Position numbers and translations under genes: made by a program | In this document: positions 1 to 12,224 of the stretch, in pieces | Position numbering within the stretch: the stretch's first letter is position 1 | Layout: each line of letters begins with the position of its first letter | The notes under the pieces: generated by a model | Told to the model about the DNA's origin: nothing | Databases searched by the model: none | The model's input: only the letters and a program-made list of their open reading frames with translations | From: Congeria kusceri | Taxonomy: Eukaryota > Mollusca > Bivalvia > Myida > Dreissenidae | Direction: 5' to 3' | Length of the DNA: 64,000 nt | NCBI GenBank assembly: GCA_027627225.1 | Contig: CM051026.1 | Span: 4,759,415 to 4,823,414 of the forward strand

Positions 1-434
1 AATATTATTGTATGCTGTAACCGACTGTCGTCCCCGTGAATTAATTCTAGAGAGTACAACTCCAGCAGAAGAATCATTCTAAAAATAGTGTGCGGTAAAG
101 CTGTGCTAATACACACGCATCAATCAGCGTCTGGAGAATCATAAACACGAGCATTGCAATAAATCGGGAATTCATAAACTTAATAAGCTAAATACTAAAT
201 AACATAATTGATACATGAATTTGTCAGGCAAATTTAATAAATAATTAATTAGCATTTTCAGAAAATAATAGCGAGAATGAATGAGCAATATGGGGTCAGA
301 AGTCTTCTTAGGAAACAAAAAATATGGGGTCCGTGAAGTCACAGCTTGGTCCTCTTGTATTATTTTTAGGGCAAAAAATGACATCTCAATATTAATTTCT
401 ACGCTGATTGTCTTTTTTAAAGACATTTCTTGTT
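1..434 (+). mobile_element. 3' part of hairpin-tailed dispersed element, cut by window edge
   Basis: This segment is homologous to 28126-29218: both carry matching stretches such as GAGAATCATAAAC and end with the same terminus. The terminus is a 7 bp stem TGTCTTT (409-415), loop TTT, AAAGACA (419-425), then TTTCTTGTT (426-434). I see no coding potential. The 5' end lies outside the window. The body is shorter than in the second copy, so one copy has indels. Class is inferred from the tail only: hairpin plus CTTG before TT, as in the other tails of the window. Confidence 0.6.
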
Positions 435-690
435 ATTATTAGTAACAGTGACCTTGACCCCACCCAACCTATATGCAATACCAAGCAAGGTCTCGATATT
501 AGGGATCTAGATTTCATTCAAATATTTCAATGTGTTCTCAAGTTATTGCATAGAAACCGTTTTTCTATTTTTAGTTACAGTGACCTTGACCCCACCCACC
601 CCATTTGCAAACACAAGCGAGGTCTCGATATAAGTTTTCTATGCATTAAGTATCATACAATAGTTCAACCTGTTCTCGAGTTGGAGATCT
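435..690 (-). repeat. 138 bp repeat family, two units, reverse orientation
   Basis: Two diverged copies of the unit also found at 32880-33310, 34200-34690 and 35405-36060, here as the reverse complement. Recognisable parts are CAGTGACCTTGACCCCACCC, GAGGTCTCGATAT and the stretch matching GGTTTCCGCTCAATAAC. The open frame covering 408-692 is only a reading of this repeat. Confidence 0.65.
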
Positions 691-3600
691 GAAACGAAAC
701 GTTGCACCACCTCTACAAAAATGACATACCCAAATCTCATAACCCAAATTTGAACATTTTGAATAAAAACTTGTTTATATGATGTTATATAGAGGATGTT
801 TGTTAAATTTTGGTTGTTTATTAGCTTTTAAAATTAGAATGACTTAAGTTCAACAAGTTTGGTGTTTTTTTCATGAAATCATGGATTGGGTCATGCTTAT
901 GTCATTTTTTCGTTTTGTGCATTTAAATGGTTGTTGAGGGTACCATTCTAAAAAATCATACTTTGTAACCCGATGAGGTATTTGAAAAATTATTTTTGTT
1001 TTCTGTATGGGAAAGATTCCATAACTTGATAGAATAATTATTGTTTTAGAAGCTAAGATTTAAAAAAATTGGTGTTGTCTATGTAAACTACATCGATGGA
1101 TAACTTTATTTTTGCAAATAATAGGAATTGACATAAAAGGTCCTTGGCCGATAAGAAATTCCAACGAATTTAGCCCTACATAAAAAGTAACACTAAATTC
1201 CTTGCACGTCTTATAAATAATACTAGGGATTCATCATAATCTCACAAGTGGCAAGTCACCATGTGACAGAAAATCACAGACATTTTGAGTTTCTGTTTTC
1301 GACATCGACACATTATTACCATTCGTGAAACACAGTTCGTTAAGTTCATATTCGTTGTTTTCTTCGTAAGAAACTGTCATTAATGTCCCTTATTACCTAT
1401 GTGCCAGTTGTTACGTTGAAATCTTTTCTTTCAGCCTTTCCAAACCAAACTATCCGCCATTGTTACAACAACAACAGTATTGGGTCAGGACGGCCCAATT
1501 CTATTACGGCCCAGATCGATGATATGAAAAAAAGCTAGAATTGGATCTTGATTTTTATTTAAAAATTGTTTCTTGAATCTCAATTATAGAGTCTACACAA
1601 TTATTGCTACATAATAACTTGACATTCATGGAAATGGCTGTCGTGGCCTTTTTCTTCAACGGCATTGGCTGTCCTGACCTGCATTCATTGGGTTTGTCAT
1701 GAGTGATTGCCGCACGGTTGGTGCTGCAACTTAAACACTGTTCACATCAACCGTGCGATTGTTTAATCGCAGATTTGTGTCACCGAATACAAAATCGCAC
1801 CAGTAATACACACAGGAAGGCAACAATGTGATTGGTTAGAGTCTCATCCATGTTTACATGGTCAACAACAACATATCTACATAAAATTAGTATATGCATG
1901 GCCAGTCTTGAAAGAAATACAGGAGTACATAAGATATACACAATTTAAACGTACCCTGGTATTGCACAAATATATAAATATTCAAACAATCCCTTTTCAA
2001 AACATACTGGTACTTTTTATAACAAATATATACTGTCAGAAAATCTTCATTTTTTTCTTCACTATTTGTCTGAAGCTATTAATAAATGCGTTCTTATAAT
2101 CTATTTTTCCAAATTAATTACACCGTACTATGAAGTACACTACAAAAAGATAACACACTGAATTAATATACTAACCATTCTTGATTACAACATATATTTA
2201 TTAGCCGTTTAATAAATATATGACGTTAACACTTTGTACGTTTTGATTTATATGATTGTATGTTTTGACCATTTTTGGGAATGTTTTGAAGAAGAAAAAT
2301 CATTGAACATTTTAGTCATGGTACGTTTTGAACATAACTCGCAAAGCCTTCTTGTCTCAACCATTAGACATACGAGGTTTTACAAGTCTTGAGAGATCAT
2401 TTAATGTTTAGCTTTTGATACCTTACCTTGTTACATTGCATTAGATAATGCTTTTGTATTGTTGTTACATGCTATACGATAAACAAAAATAAATACTAAC
2501 GTTGAACCACGCGTCTTTATTCCATTTATGAGTTTATCTGTCCGTGAAATAATGAAATAAATTATCAAACTCTGTATCTTGAATCACCACTTTTAGCACA
2601 AAAAATGCACATAAGCCGTGTATTACATCTACATTAAAAGAAATTATCGTTGGGAGAGAAAAACCCTCCCGTATCCTACCCTTCCGCGGCCCTAATGTTT
2701 GTTAGCTTGCAAGACAGACGTTTGTTGTGGTTCATCATATTAATTAGTGGGGGTGAGGATATACCTGCAATGAGAAGCGCCAGTTGCTTACTTTTTTAGA
2801 ACTCGACAGTAGAACATATTTTGATGGCTATCAAACTCTCTTGAAGACAAAATCATCCGCTTCTGCACAGCCGAACCAATCCCACAGGATGCAAGCGTAC
2901 TCGATGGATATCACATGAACATAATATGAAGTCACAGCACATTACATCAATGTGTACTTGTAGCGACTTAAGCTAATTAATTGTTTAGGTTGTTAAAATG
3001 GATTGTTACAGTACATATTGTAAATGCACAATGTAAAATCTAATACAAATGCAAGAGACTAGGAAACCATGTCGTTTATTTGCTATTTAACCATAAATAA
3101 AATTATGTTTACATTTATTGTCGTTATTTTATGTTTAAAAGTATTCTTTTTTACTATAAAATCAAACAATGCATCATGGGCTTATATAGTTATACAATAA
3201 ATATATCAAATTTACACTATCTGCAAATCATTAAAGAAAAAGAAAAATGAGGGCGGTTTGACTTTGTTCGTATGTCTGTGTGGCTGGTTTGACTTTTTTT
3301 TCCCGGTAAGATGTGTTGCCACTTTAACTTGTGGCCGATTTGACTGTAATTCAAAGAGATTTACTGGTTTCTAGCCTATTCAACTTCTGGTCTTTCCAGT
3401 ATGGCAAAATACGAAAACACATGTTGATCATGTAAATTTATAAACGAATATTACACTTAAAAGGACGTGACAAGGGTAATTATTGATTGATACAATGTGT
3501 GTTTTCTATAAAGAATCTAACTAAGTACATAATTAACGAAAACGTATCTGTTACATTATGTAAAATTGACAGAAAGCAATCGCGAACTGTACACACGTTT

Positions 3601-5212
3601 ACACTTAAACACAGGTGTCTTTTTACAAAGTTTATTTACTTTAAATGCGCTCATACAGTAGTGTATGTGAATAAACAGTATATAAACATCACCACATTTA
3701 GTGTGTAATGACCTGCACAAAGTTAATGCATGAGTCACTTAAACATATTTAATAAAGTTATACAGTGTAATACTCGAAGTCTTGAGATGGTTAAAACTCT
3801 TATTTACTGCATTAAAACTACAGCTAAAACTCAGAGCTCTGTTCTCCATTGGCCGGTCACGTCCTGAATGTCAAGTTGTGTGACCCGCCTAATGTGACGT
3901 CAACTCTGGTCTTTGCTTAAACCCATACATCGTACGGTTTGGCTACATACACAACATTAATATGAAAAATGGTAAGGTGAACATTTTAAGAAACTATCAT
4001 TTGTACAGTGAACATGTCATGAAATAATTAATGCAAGGAAAGAATGGAGGGAGTGGGTCCATGTGCACTGTTCTCGGTCAGTCAATGTCAGGCAGGCAGG
4101 ATGACTACTGGATATACTGTGGAGACTTTTATGCACATGTCGTCCACACGTATAAATGATAACATTCATTACAAATCATAAGGACATAAAAACATGACTT
4201 GAAATTTACTGTGATTATGACTGGTGTTCACTGGCGTCGCTCAGGCACAAAGAGTGTTGACCTTCTGAAAGACAAGATTGACATAGAAGATAGCTTATAC
4301 ATTTATACATCTTGAATTCTTAATATAATATGTACTTGTTTTACTCTTATTCCCTTTGTGGCCTCATGATGTCATTGTTTTAACCTCCAAACAGTGTCTA
4401 CATTCTTAAGTAAAACATTTCATTCTAGCAATATATCAGGAGATTGCTTATAAAATTATGTTTAAACTCAAACTTTGCATTGTGAACATATGATACTAGA
4501 ATTTTTCAGTTTAATATATCAGACAAGAAATACGTTTGTAGCAGTAGCTGGGAAGTAGTCTGATACAGATTGATCACCAACAGCTTACAACCAGCAACCA
4601 ACTCCAGTCTTCACTAAACTTGGAGATCCTCAGTCAGACAAGAAAAATCTGTCAGACCTGCTGCACAATTGTCAGACCAAACACAATCAAACATGTTTCT
4701 GAATTATTTAAATGTTTTTACTAGTTTACATAATTTATTCATGTTGCATTTTATTTGCAATTAATTTTTCACATTTTTAATAAATAAAAAAATATGTATG
4801 CAATATTTACCACTCATATTCAGTCTCTGATTAATTTTCATAACTTGTTATATTTCACACAGTTACACTTATAAAATATGTTTTAATTTAAGTGTAATTA
4901 ACACATATGTAGATCTATTTTCACTTTATACAGTTATATTTAAAATCCTATTAATTATTTTTATATTGAGTCTTGTATATATTTTTACATATTTTATACA
5001 ATGTTATATTTTAATAGTCTAAAAACAAAATGTAGTTTTTAGTGATTAAAAAAAGGTAATGGAAATAAATGAACATTAAATAGCAAAAGCTAGCGTCCAA
5101 GTAATCTTCACCCAGGGACCTATGAAGTTGGTCCTTGCTTCACCCCACCCACTTCTTTAATCACAACACTACAAATCTTAATGTTTGTTGATTACCGGTA
5201 ATGGAAAATTTT
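691..5212. other. AT-rich intergenic DNA, no gene seen
   Basis: No exon-like open frame, RNA gene or tandem array could be supported over 4.5 kb. Open frames of 60-73 codons (1908-2099, 3487-3738) are low-complexity AT-rich chance frames. The only structured site is the inverted repeat at 1711-1775, given separately. The T-rich, A-rich and TA-rich composition is uniform. Confidence 0.6.
1711..1775. repeat. Adjacent perfect hairpins
   Basis: CGCACGGTTG (1711-1720) is the exact reverse complement of CAACCGTGCG (1748-1757). It is followed at once by a second hairpin GCGATT-GTTT-AATCGC. Both are GC-richer than the flanks. This could be a remnant of a foldback element; no function is evident. Confidence 0.5.
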
Positions 5213-6525
5213 TAGTGTTGTTTAGTGTTGTGTCCAAAATTTTAGTCCATTAATCAGCAACAAGTTCTGACTAAATAACCGATTAATCAGGATTCTTGTA
5301 AGTAAAGGAAATATACCATAGACAGCAACGTTTCAATGATTTACATTGTTTTATTTAGTTTTCATTAAATATGTGTCTGATTTATATAGCAATTATCAAG
5401 AAAATAGGCATAAAACATGTTTTTGTAAATACAGTTTGTGTACTGCATTTACCTACTAAAGCGCTGGACTATTGACTAGATACATAATTATCAAATATAT
5501 TAATTGAACAGTTAAGCAAGCGCACAATAAACTATCAATATTGATCTTGTGTTGGGTAAAAAAATGCAAACTTAATTTATAGGAGGCCATTAGATCATAG
5601 CTGACTACGGAGATGTGACCCATTGATTGTGAAAGAAAATGCAAACATTCTAAGACAGTGATTTAATTTTTCATCGAATCTTGATCAAATTTACAGAGTT
5701 TATGAAGGGACCATATATAATATCACAGCAGAGTCTTCAAATTGACCAGATCAGGCAATAACACAGGGGTTATTTCTGGGGTGAAAATATATGTAGAAAA
5801 TGGTCTTAATGCATGAGGGGTACCAGTACTTCATATTCGATACCAAATCGGTACCACATGTTCTTTTTACATCTTTTTGTCGATGACCACTAGATCTCAG
5901 ACAAATTTTAAAATAGGAAGTGTAGATGATAATACAGCTTTACTCTAAGAAAGAACCATAAGAACACGGCAAGCATGACTTGACCTTGGCACAGCCGTCC
6001 TCATTAACTTTCTGAACTGCAGCATTAACACTAACCCTCTGAAACAGAGTGCAAAAATATGGATACCATAAAAAAGACCAAAATTTTATTATTTGTATGT
6101 GTACATTTTATAACCTTTGCTAAAATCTATCACGAAAGTAATTTCTCTATCTGTAACAATACTGAGTGGAGCCATCATGCTCTTCTTTGTTTGTAATTAA
6201 GACATGTAACAGCTTTGCTAGAGACAAATATTAGTTCAATAAATCATATTAAAATATATAAATGTATACATTTTATTCTGTTGATCCATATATTTAATAA
6301 CATGTGCATGTGCGTTATTTAATTATATTATTTGGACACTGAAACATATAAATGAATTGGATCAGTTGTTCAAGTTAAAAGAAAGGGATTGGAAATGTTT
6401 CAAGAAATAAAACTCATGCATAGATATCTTCAATGAATCAACAAATTCCAAATCTTAATCGACTAATTAATCAGTACTGATTAGTAGTTGATTAATTGAC
6501 TAAATGATTACTCGGTATATCACTA
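5213..6525. mobile_element. Candidate hAT-like non-autonomous element
   Basis: The segment starts TAGTG (5213-5217) and ends CACTA (6521-6525), a 5 bp terminal inverted repeat of the TAGNG type used by hAT elements. The flanking octamers are AAAATTTT (5205-5212) and AAAATTGT (6526-6533), 7 of 8 identical, which fits an 8 bp target duplication. Both ends also carry ATTAATC/GATTAAT-rich subterminal sequence. No open frame over 62 codons lies inside. The evidence is modest because the TIR is short and the flank is AT-rich. Confidence 0.4.
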
Positions 6526-6533
6526 AAAATTGT

Positions 6534-7298
6534 AAAAGGACTTTTTTGCTGAATTGGAATTTATTTACTTTAACTTTCACTTTCAACAAGTGTACTGCCA
6601 ATACTCTCACTAACTTTTAAATGTTACATATATGATTTTGAATACCGGTAATACTTTTGTTAGTGAACAGTAGCTAGTAGATATAATTTTTTGAACAAAT
6701 GAAGACATACTTTTGATGCAATACGTGCACGCAATTTGTCTAGTTACACAACTTGATATTGATTCTCATAGTATGTAATGTTCATTTCACAAAAGTAATA
6801 ATTATATTGATTTCTTTTAATTTGTAGTAATTAATTTATTAAATACGTGGGAGTTAAAAACATGCACATCACAAAACGCTTACCTAACAGGAGAGTGTAA
6901 CAATTCTCTTGCCCCTTTACTGAGGGCGTGATAAACTTTCTATCAATGACGCTCATTTGCATATCGGAAAATTAACGCATTCTCATTTGCTGACTGGTTG
7001 ACTGTAGTAAAACTGACTTCTCCTGCGTCTAGAATATATGGATAATTGATACACTGGTGCAGACGAAAAGTGTGTTTATTGCAGAGTGGGCGTTCTTTGT
7101 CAAACACTTAATCTTATGGCGTGCTTACTGTATTTATACGAGGTCATCAGTGTTTTTTAATTGCAATCAAAATACGTGTCATGTAATTCCGTTGAATTTA
7201 AAAATAGATGTTATGATGATCGTGTGCTGTTTAAATTTCGATTTGAACGAAAATATTATAGTCTGACAATTTGGGTCGACAAACTTGAAATTTCTTAC
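6534..7298. other. Intergenic, nothing recognised
   Basis: AT-rich DNA with one 69-codon open frame (7057-7266) that has no splice borders or recognisable motif. I see no repeats or RNA genes. Confidence 0.5.
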
Positions 7299-7435
7299 AG
7301 CCCTTGACACATTTAGTTGGTCAGGTCCATAGGTCCGACGGAGTTTGGTGAAGACTTCAACTCTGTCACACACAGGTTGTAAGTGGCAGCCAACTGTTAC
7401 ATTCAGCATCGAATTTAGCTGCCCATGATCAGAAT
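7299..7435 (-). CDS. Candidate internal exon, unknown product
   Basis: On the minus strand an acceptor-like T-rich tract ending TTTTGTGTCAG abuts 7435, and a donor-like GGGCT|GTAAGA ends the block at 7299. The 137 bases between are open in the frame that also runs through 7179-7442. That frame reads a peptide containing QPVCDRVEVFTKLRRTYGPD, which I do not recognise. Codon choice is less AT-biased than the surroundings. No neighbouring exon in a compatible phase was found, and the next candidate exon (7707-7828) is on the other strand, so this may be chance. Confidence 0.2.
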
Positions 7436-7706
7436 CTGACACAAAATAATCTAAATGTAGTCACTCATTGAACATGCAGTGTCTTTATGTTATGTTAAAA
7501 TCAACTCAACTCTTCGAAGCTTAAGTAGAAACATGTTGTTTTGTATGGTAGACCTCAAAGAACTATCTGAACTCAAATGAACTGTGTGTCTTTCTGAGAT
7601 ACACACTACCAGTTTTAATTGGCTTGTTAGTGTCTCTATAAGCCATTTGAATGCTATGAGCCCAAGTAAATATGTTGAAACTAAATCATTTCCCTTTGTA
7701 TTGCAG

Positions 7707-7828
7707 ACCTCGAGGCTAGAGAAAAATCTTGACTTTTCCTGTGAGAAGGTGTTGAAACGGTTTTTGCAAAGACTGACCGACAATTTAGAGCCCAGACATG
7801 GGGACATTAGAGACTCCATCAATCAGAT
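7707..7828 (+). CDS. Candidate internal exon, unknown product
   Basis: A strong acceptor (TTTCCCTTTGTATTGCAG, 7689-7706) is followed by 122 bases, then a donor CAGAT|GTGAGT at 7829. The open frame in phase with the acceptor reads 40 codons starting TSRLEKNLDFSCEKVLKRFL and continuing as a charged, probably helical segment to DIRDSINQ. I do not recognise the protein. The length is typical of an animal internal exon, and the splice borders are the best I can see anywhere in the window outside the hAT transposase. No partner exon was identified within the window, so it may belong to a gene with long introns or be a gene relic. Confidence 0.33.
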
Positions 7829-8255
7829 GTGAGTGTCCAGCATCATGTTCAAGTTAGGTTCAAAACATGCGGTTGACATGTGAAGTTATTTTAAACTTGT
7901 AATACAGAGTGACATCAATGAAGACTATAAGTTGATACTTTTGCCATAGAAACATGGGATGGTCATGGAATAATTGCTGAATACATGTAATTTGAAAATA
8001 AGAACATTAATTCTGCCTGTGAGTTCCATAATATTATGTTAAGCACTGGTACATGATTTTGAAGTACTGTGGTAAATGGTTGATTAATAAATAATTACAC
8101 ATGTATTTAATGGAAAGATAGGTATGTTCGATCATATGTCTGTTTTCATCCTGACAAAAACTCCTTTGTTTGATAGGAGAATACTTCTCTCTTCGACTAC
8201 CAGTGGCCTGTTGAGTACTCGCAGAATTACAATAAAACTTCATGAATTTCCTACT

Positions 8256-8875
8256 AATTCTTATACTTACCAAAATACCATGCACATGAGCTTGTTATTT
8301 TTCTGTTGTGTATACACAGTTGAAGTACAGAGGACAGATTGGTCAGCCAGGGATTCAAGTACAGTAAGCAGCGTAAATGGAACTCGAGCCAAACACTAAA
8401 CCTTTACTGACCTACCTCCTGCATGGGTGGAAGTGATTGTAGTAGTTGTCAAGTTGAGGATTGCAACCTGAAGGTAAGATGACATTTATATTGACATTAG
8501 TTGCTGCTCGGTGGTATGCTGTCCAAATGTGGTATGAATGCAATAATCAGATTTTTAGCTCACCTGAGCTTAGAGTGCTCAAGTGTGAGCTATTGTGGTC
8601 TGTCATCTTTCATCTTTCATTGCCTGTCTGTCAACATTTTGCATTTAATAACTCTGAAACCACTGGATGGAAGTTGAAAAAAATGGTCATATATGTTCAG
8701 ACCTCACAGAATCTAGTAGGAATCCACATTTGATACTGTGTATTGTCAAATTTGGTCAGACAGTGTATTTTAAGAAAATTTTTCATTGAAAGAACATAAG
8801 CAAATTTGCCAGTACCAAGCCAAATTGTGCATACTATTGACAATTTCCAGTCATATAATTTTGAGTCAGTTGTGC
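8256..8875 (+). repeat. Segment duplicated at 52412-53735
   Basis: Collinear blocks shared with 52412-53735 include TATACACAGTTG, ACAGAGGACAGAT, GGTCAGCCAGGGA, CCACTGGATGGAAGTTG, AATCCACATTTGATACTGTG and GGCAATTTCCA-like sequence. The second copy is about 0.7 kb longer because of a tandem element at 52720-53493. Part of the shared block (near 8390 and 52535) reads GAACTCGAGCC, faintly like a tRNA T-arm, so the family may contain a degenerate tRNA-related module. No protein is encoded. Confidence 0.65.
8557..8591 (+). repeat. Head palindrome of hairpin-tailed element
   Basis: After a T5 tract, AGCTCACCTGAGC (8557-8569) pairs with GCTCAAGTGTGAGCT (8577-8591) apart from small bulges. The same kind of head stands at 16464, 27206 and 52720. 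Here only a short body follows, without a tail, so the element is truncated. Confidence 0.55.
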
Positions 8876-9272
8876 CATGAAATTTAAGTGTCATATAATT
8901 TAAGTAACATAGGCATGTTAATATATACATATGCATGTTAATGACATGTTCAAGTCTTTAGCATTTAAAGTGTCAACCCAATGTATACAAGTTTGATACA
9001 GATATGTACTTCTTTAACTCCATAAAGTGGATGAACATTCTCAGCCTAAGCTTACCATGCGTCTGGGTAGTGAGATAGTTGAGTTTGGTAAATATGTGTA
9101 TTTGGAGTTACTTCCCTTAGACTGTATTTGAGTTTTTAGAGCTTTTTCTTATTAAGTATGCTGTTGTAGCCTGTATTAACCATTCAATTGTCAGAACACT
9201 GCAGTTTATAAAGGAGCATATAATTGTCATTTTTTTTTTTTACAAGTTATCAGAAGTAAAACTGGCTAAGAT
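8876..9272. other. Intergenic, nothing recognised
   Basis: AT-rich unique-looking sequence leading into the 58 bp satellite. A T-tract stands just before 9241. No gene seen. Confidence 0.5.
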
Positions 9273-10896
9273 GGGGAGACTGACATACATTGCAACGGCA
9301 ATGCATCATTTGTGCCTGTAATCTGACAGTGGGGAGACTGACATACATTGCAACGGCAATGCATCATTTGTGCCTGTAATCTGACAGTGGGGAGACTGAC
9401 ATACATTGCAACGGCAATGCATCATTTGTGCCTGTAATCTGACAGTGGGGAGACTGACATACATTGCAACGGCAATGCATCATTTGTACCTGTAATCTGA
9501 CAGTGGGGAGACTGACATACATTGCAACGGCAATGCCTCATTTGTGACTGTAATCTGACAGTGGGGAGACTGACATACATTGCAACGGCAATGCATCATT
9601 TGTGCCTGTAATCTGACAGTGGGGAGACTGACATACATTGCAACGGCAATGCATCATTTGTGCCTGTAATCTGACAGTGGGGAGACTGACATACATTGCA
9701 ACGGCAATGCATCATTTGTGCCTGTAATCTGACAGTGGGGAGACTGACATACATTGCAATGGCAATGCATCATTTGTGCCTGTAATCTGACAGTGGGGAG
9801 ACTGACATACATTGCAATGGCAATGCCTCATTTGTGACTGTAATCTGACAGTGGGGAGACTGACATACATTGCAACGGCAATGCATCATTTGTGCCTGTA
9901 ATCTGACAGTGGGGAGACTGACATACATTGCAATGGCAATGCCTCATTTGTGCCTGTAATCTGACAGTGGGGAGACTGACATACATTGCAATGGCAATGC
10001 CTCATTTGTGCCTGTAATCTGACAGTGGGGAGACTGACATACATTGCAACGGCAATGCATCATTTGTGCCTGTAATCTGACAGTGGGGAGACTGACATAC
10101 ATTGCAATGGCAATGCATCATTTGTGCCTATAATCTGACAGTGGGGAGACTGACATACATTGCAACGGCAATGCATCATTTGTGCCTGTAATCTGACAGT
10201 GGGGAGACTGACATACATTGCAACGGCAATGCATCATTTGTGCCTGTAATCTGACAGTGGGGAGACTGACATACATTGCAACGGCAATGCATCATTTGTG
10301 CCTGTAATCTGACAGTGGGGAGACTGACATACATTGCAACGGCAATGCATCATTTGTGCCTGTAATCTGACAGTGGGGAGACTGACATACATTGCAACGG
10401 CAATGCATCATTTGTGCCTGTAATTTGACAGTGGGGAGACTGACATACATTGCAATGGCAATGCATCATTTGTGCCTGTAATCTGACTGTGGGGAGACTG
10501 ACATACATTGCAATGGCAATGCATCATTTGTGCCTGTAATCTGACAGTGGGGAGACTGACATACATTGCAACGGCAATGCATCATTTGTGCCTGTAATCT
10601 GACAGTGGGGAGACTGACATACATTGCAACGGCAATGCATCATTTGTGCCTGCAATCTGACAGTGGGGAGACTGACATAGATTGCAACGGCAATGCATCA
10701 TTTGTGCCTGTAATCTGACAGTGGGGAGACTGACATACATTGCAACGGCAATGCATCATTTGTGCCTGTAATCTGACAGTGGGGAGACTGACATACATTG
10801 CAACGGCAATGCATCATTTGTGCCTGTAATCTGACAGTGGGGAGACTGACATACATTGCAACGGCAATGCATCATTTGTGCCTGTAATCTGACAGT
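9273..10896 (+). repeat. 58 bp satellite, exactly 28 copies
   Basis: 1624 bases equal 28 x 58 with no length variation. The unit begins GGGGAGACTGACATACATTG and ends TCTGACAGT. Each unit has a hairpin CATTGC-AACG-GCAATG, and unit junctions form CAGT-GGGGAG-ACTG. Variants are few: the loop CpG is TpG in copies 9, 10, 12, 13, 15, 21 and 22, and GCATC becomes GCCTC in copies 5, 10, 12 and 13. Copies 5 and 10 also share GTGACTG. No long open frame runs through it, because 58 is not a multiple of three. The high identity implies recent expansion or gene conversion. Confidence 0.97.
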
Positions 10897-11139
10897 CACT
10901 ATCAGGGCAATCACAGTGTAGTTTGGAAAAATCAGGTTAGTTTACTTCAGAATTTCATTGGCCGCTCTGTCAATGATGGCGGGTATAAAGTATTGGCCCT
11001 GTCTGTGGGTATGTACGTACATGACATACATTTGTTCAGATGTTTGTACAGAGCATAATATCATCCAGATAACATGACAGAAGTGTTATGAGTCAGTATG
11101 TAGGCGCAAAAACCAGGTCCATATGTTGCCTTTTGTGAT
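10897..11139. other. Unique spacer after satellite
   Basis: About 240 bases without repeat units or a gene. The satellite ends abruptly at GACAGT and is followed by non-repeat sequence. Confidence 0.5.
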
Positions 11140-11545
11140 CACCTTTTGTCCGTAGTGTGTCAACATTTTCATTCAAGCAACATCTCTTCCTAAGCTGCTT
11201 GGCTTTTTTTGACCCAACTTCACAAGAATGACCCTTGAGTGACCCTCTTTCAAAATTGTTTATATCATTTGGATCTGCTGCATATGTAGGTCACCAGAGC
11301 TAAAAATAGATTTAAAAAGGGACAACTTAAAAAACCTCCTCCTCTGTAACAGCTAGACTGAGAGCTTTCATATTTGATACGTAACATTCTCTAGTGGTCA
11401 TCTACAAAGTTTGTTCAAATTATTCCTCTGGGGTCAAAACTGGCCACGCCCCAGGGGTCACATGATTTAGGCCAAACAAAAAAAATAGTTCCGTGGCAAG
11501 TGGATTTGACAAATCTTCTCCTCTTAACCTTTTAAGCACACATGG
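11140..11545 (+). repeat. Fragment with about 170 bp 'GGGGTCAAAACTGGCCAC' repeat
   Basis: Starts with a CCTTTTGTCCGTAGTGTGTC leader, then GGTCACCAGAGCTAAAAATAG, then one to two diverged units with CTGGGGTCAAAACTGGCCAC and CCAGGGGTCACATG. Same family as 22488-24046. No tail is present. Confidence 0.6.
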
Positions 11546-12224
11546 GCATACACCTATGACTGGAGGCAAAAATATGCATCACCAGTTTTATTTTGGCCAT
11601 ATTAGCCCAGATGTGGTGCAAATGTAAAACAAAGTCTAAATACGGTTATGTTCCGTATTAAAACATCGAAACAACCTCGTATAGGGTCTCTTAAACAACT
11701 TAGAAACTGAAATATAATCTGTTTTCAAAAATGTGAACAATATTGTGGTTCATAATAATCACAGGAGCACACAATAGGGGCATTTAAATTTTTGAAAACC
11801 CACTTACCTGCTCAACAAATCTTTAAAGTCCACTAAAATCTGCTTTTACACAGATATATTTATTACACAATGCAAATTTCTAGCTTAAAAATTACATGGT
11901 GCCGAATACGTTCACCCTCCCTGAGTTGGGATTTAATAGTTATGTTATTATACCATAATCATTAATAATTTAAACAATACAAATTCATGTTTTATTCACA
12001 ATTGATTAACAACTTCAATTACGTTAGGAACGCACTTAAAAAAATAATATCTTTTTGGACCAGTAACTTTCTTGAGGACAAGTAGATTTTTAAATTGTCT
12101 GTTGACAACACGGACAAGTGAATAAGTTACATATTTCCATACCCCTAATTTAGGGTCTACATTATTAAAACTTTTCACAACTCCAATGAAATGAAATATA
12201 CTTCAAATACTGTATAATTAATGA
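11546..12224. other. AT-rich intergenic, nothing recognised
   Basis: The 60-codon open frame at 11996-12178 (minus) has no motif. No repeat unit or RNA was seen. Confidence 0.5.

Noticed and set aside
9273..10896. CRISPR-like array
   Set aside because: Units are contiguous with no unique spacers, and the DNA is eukaryotic; it is a satellite.
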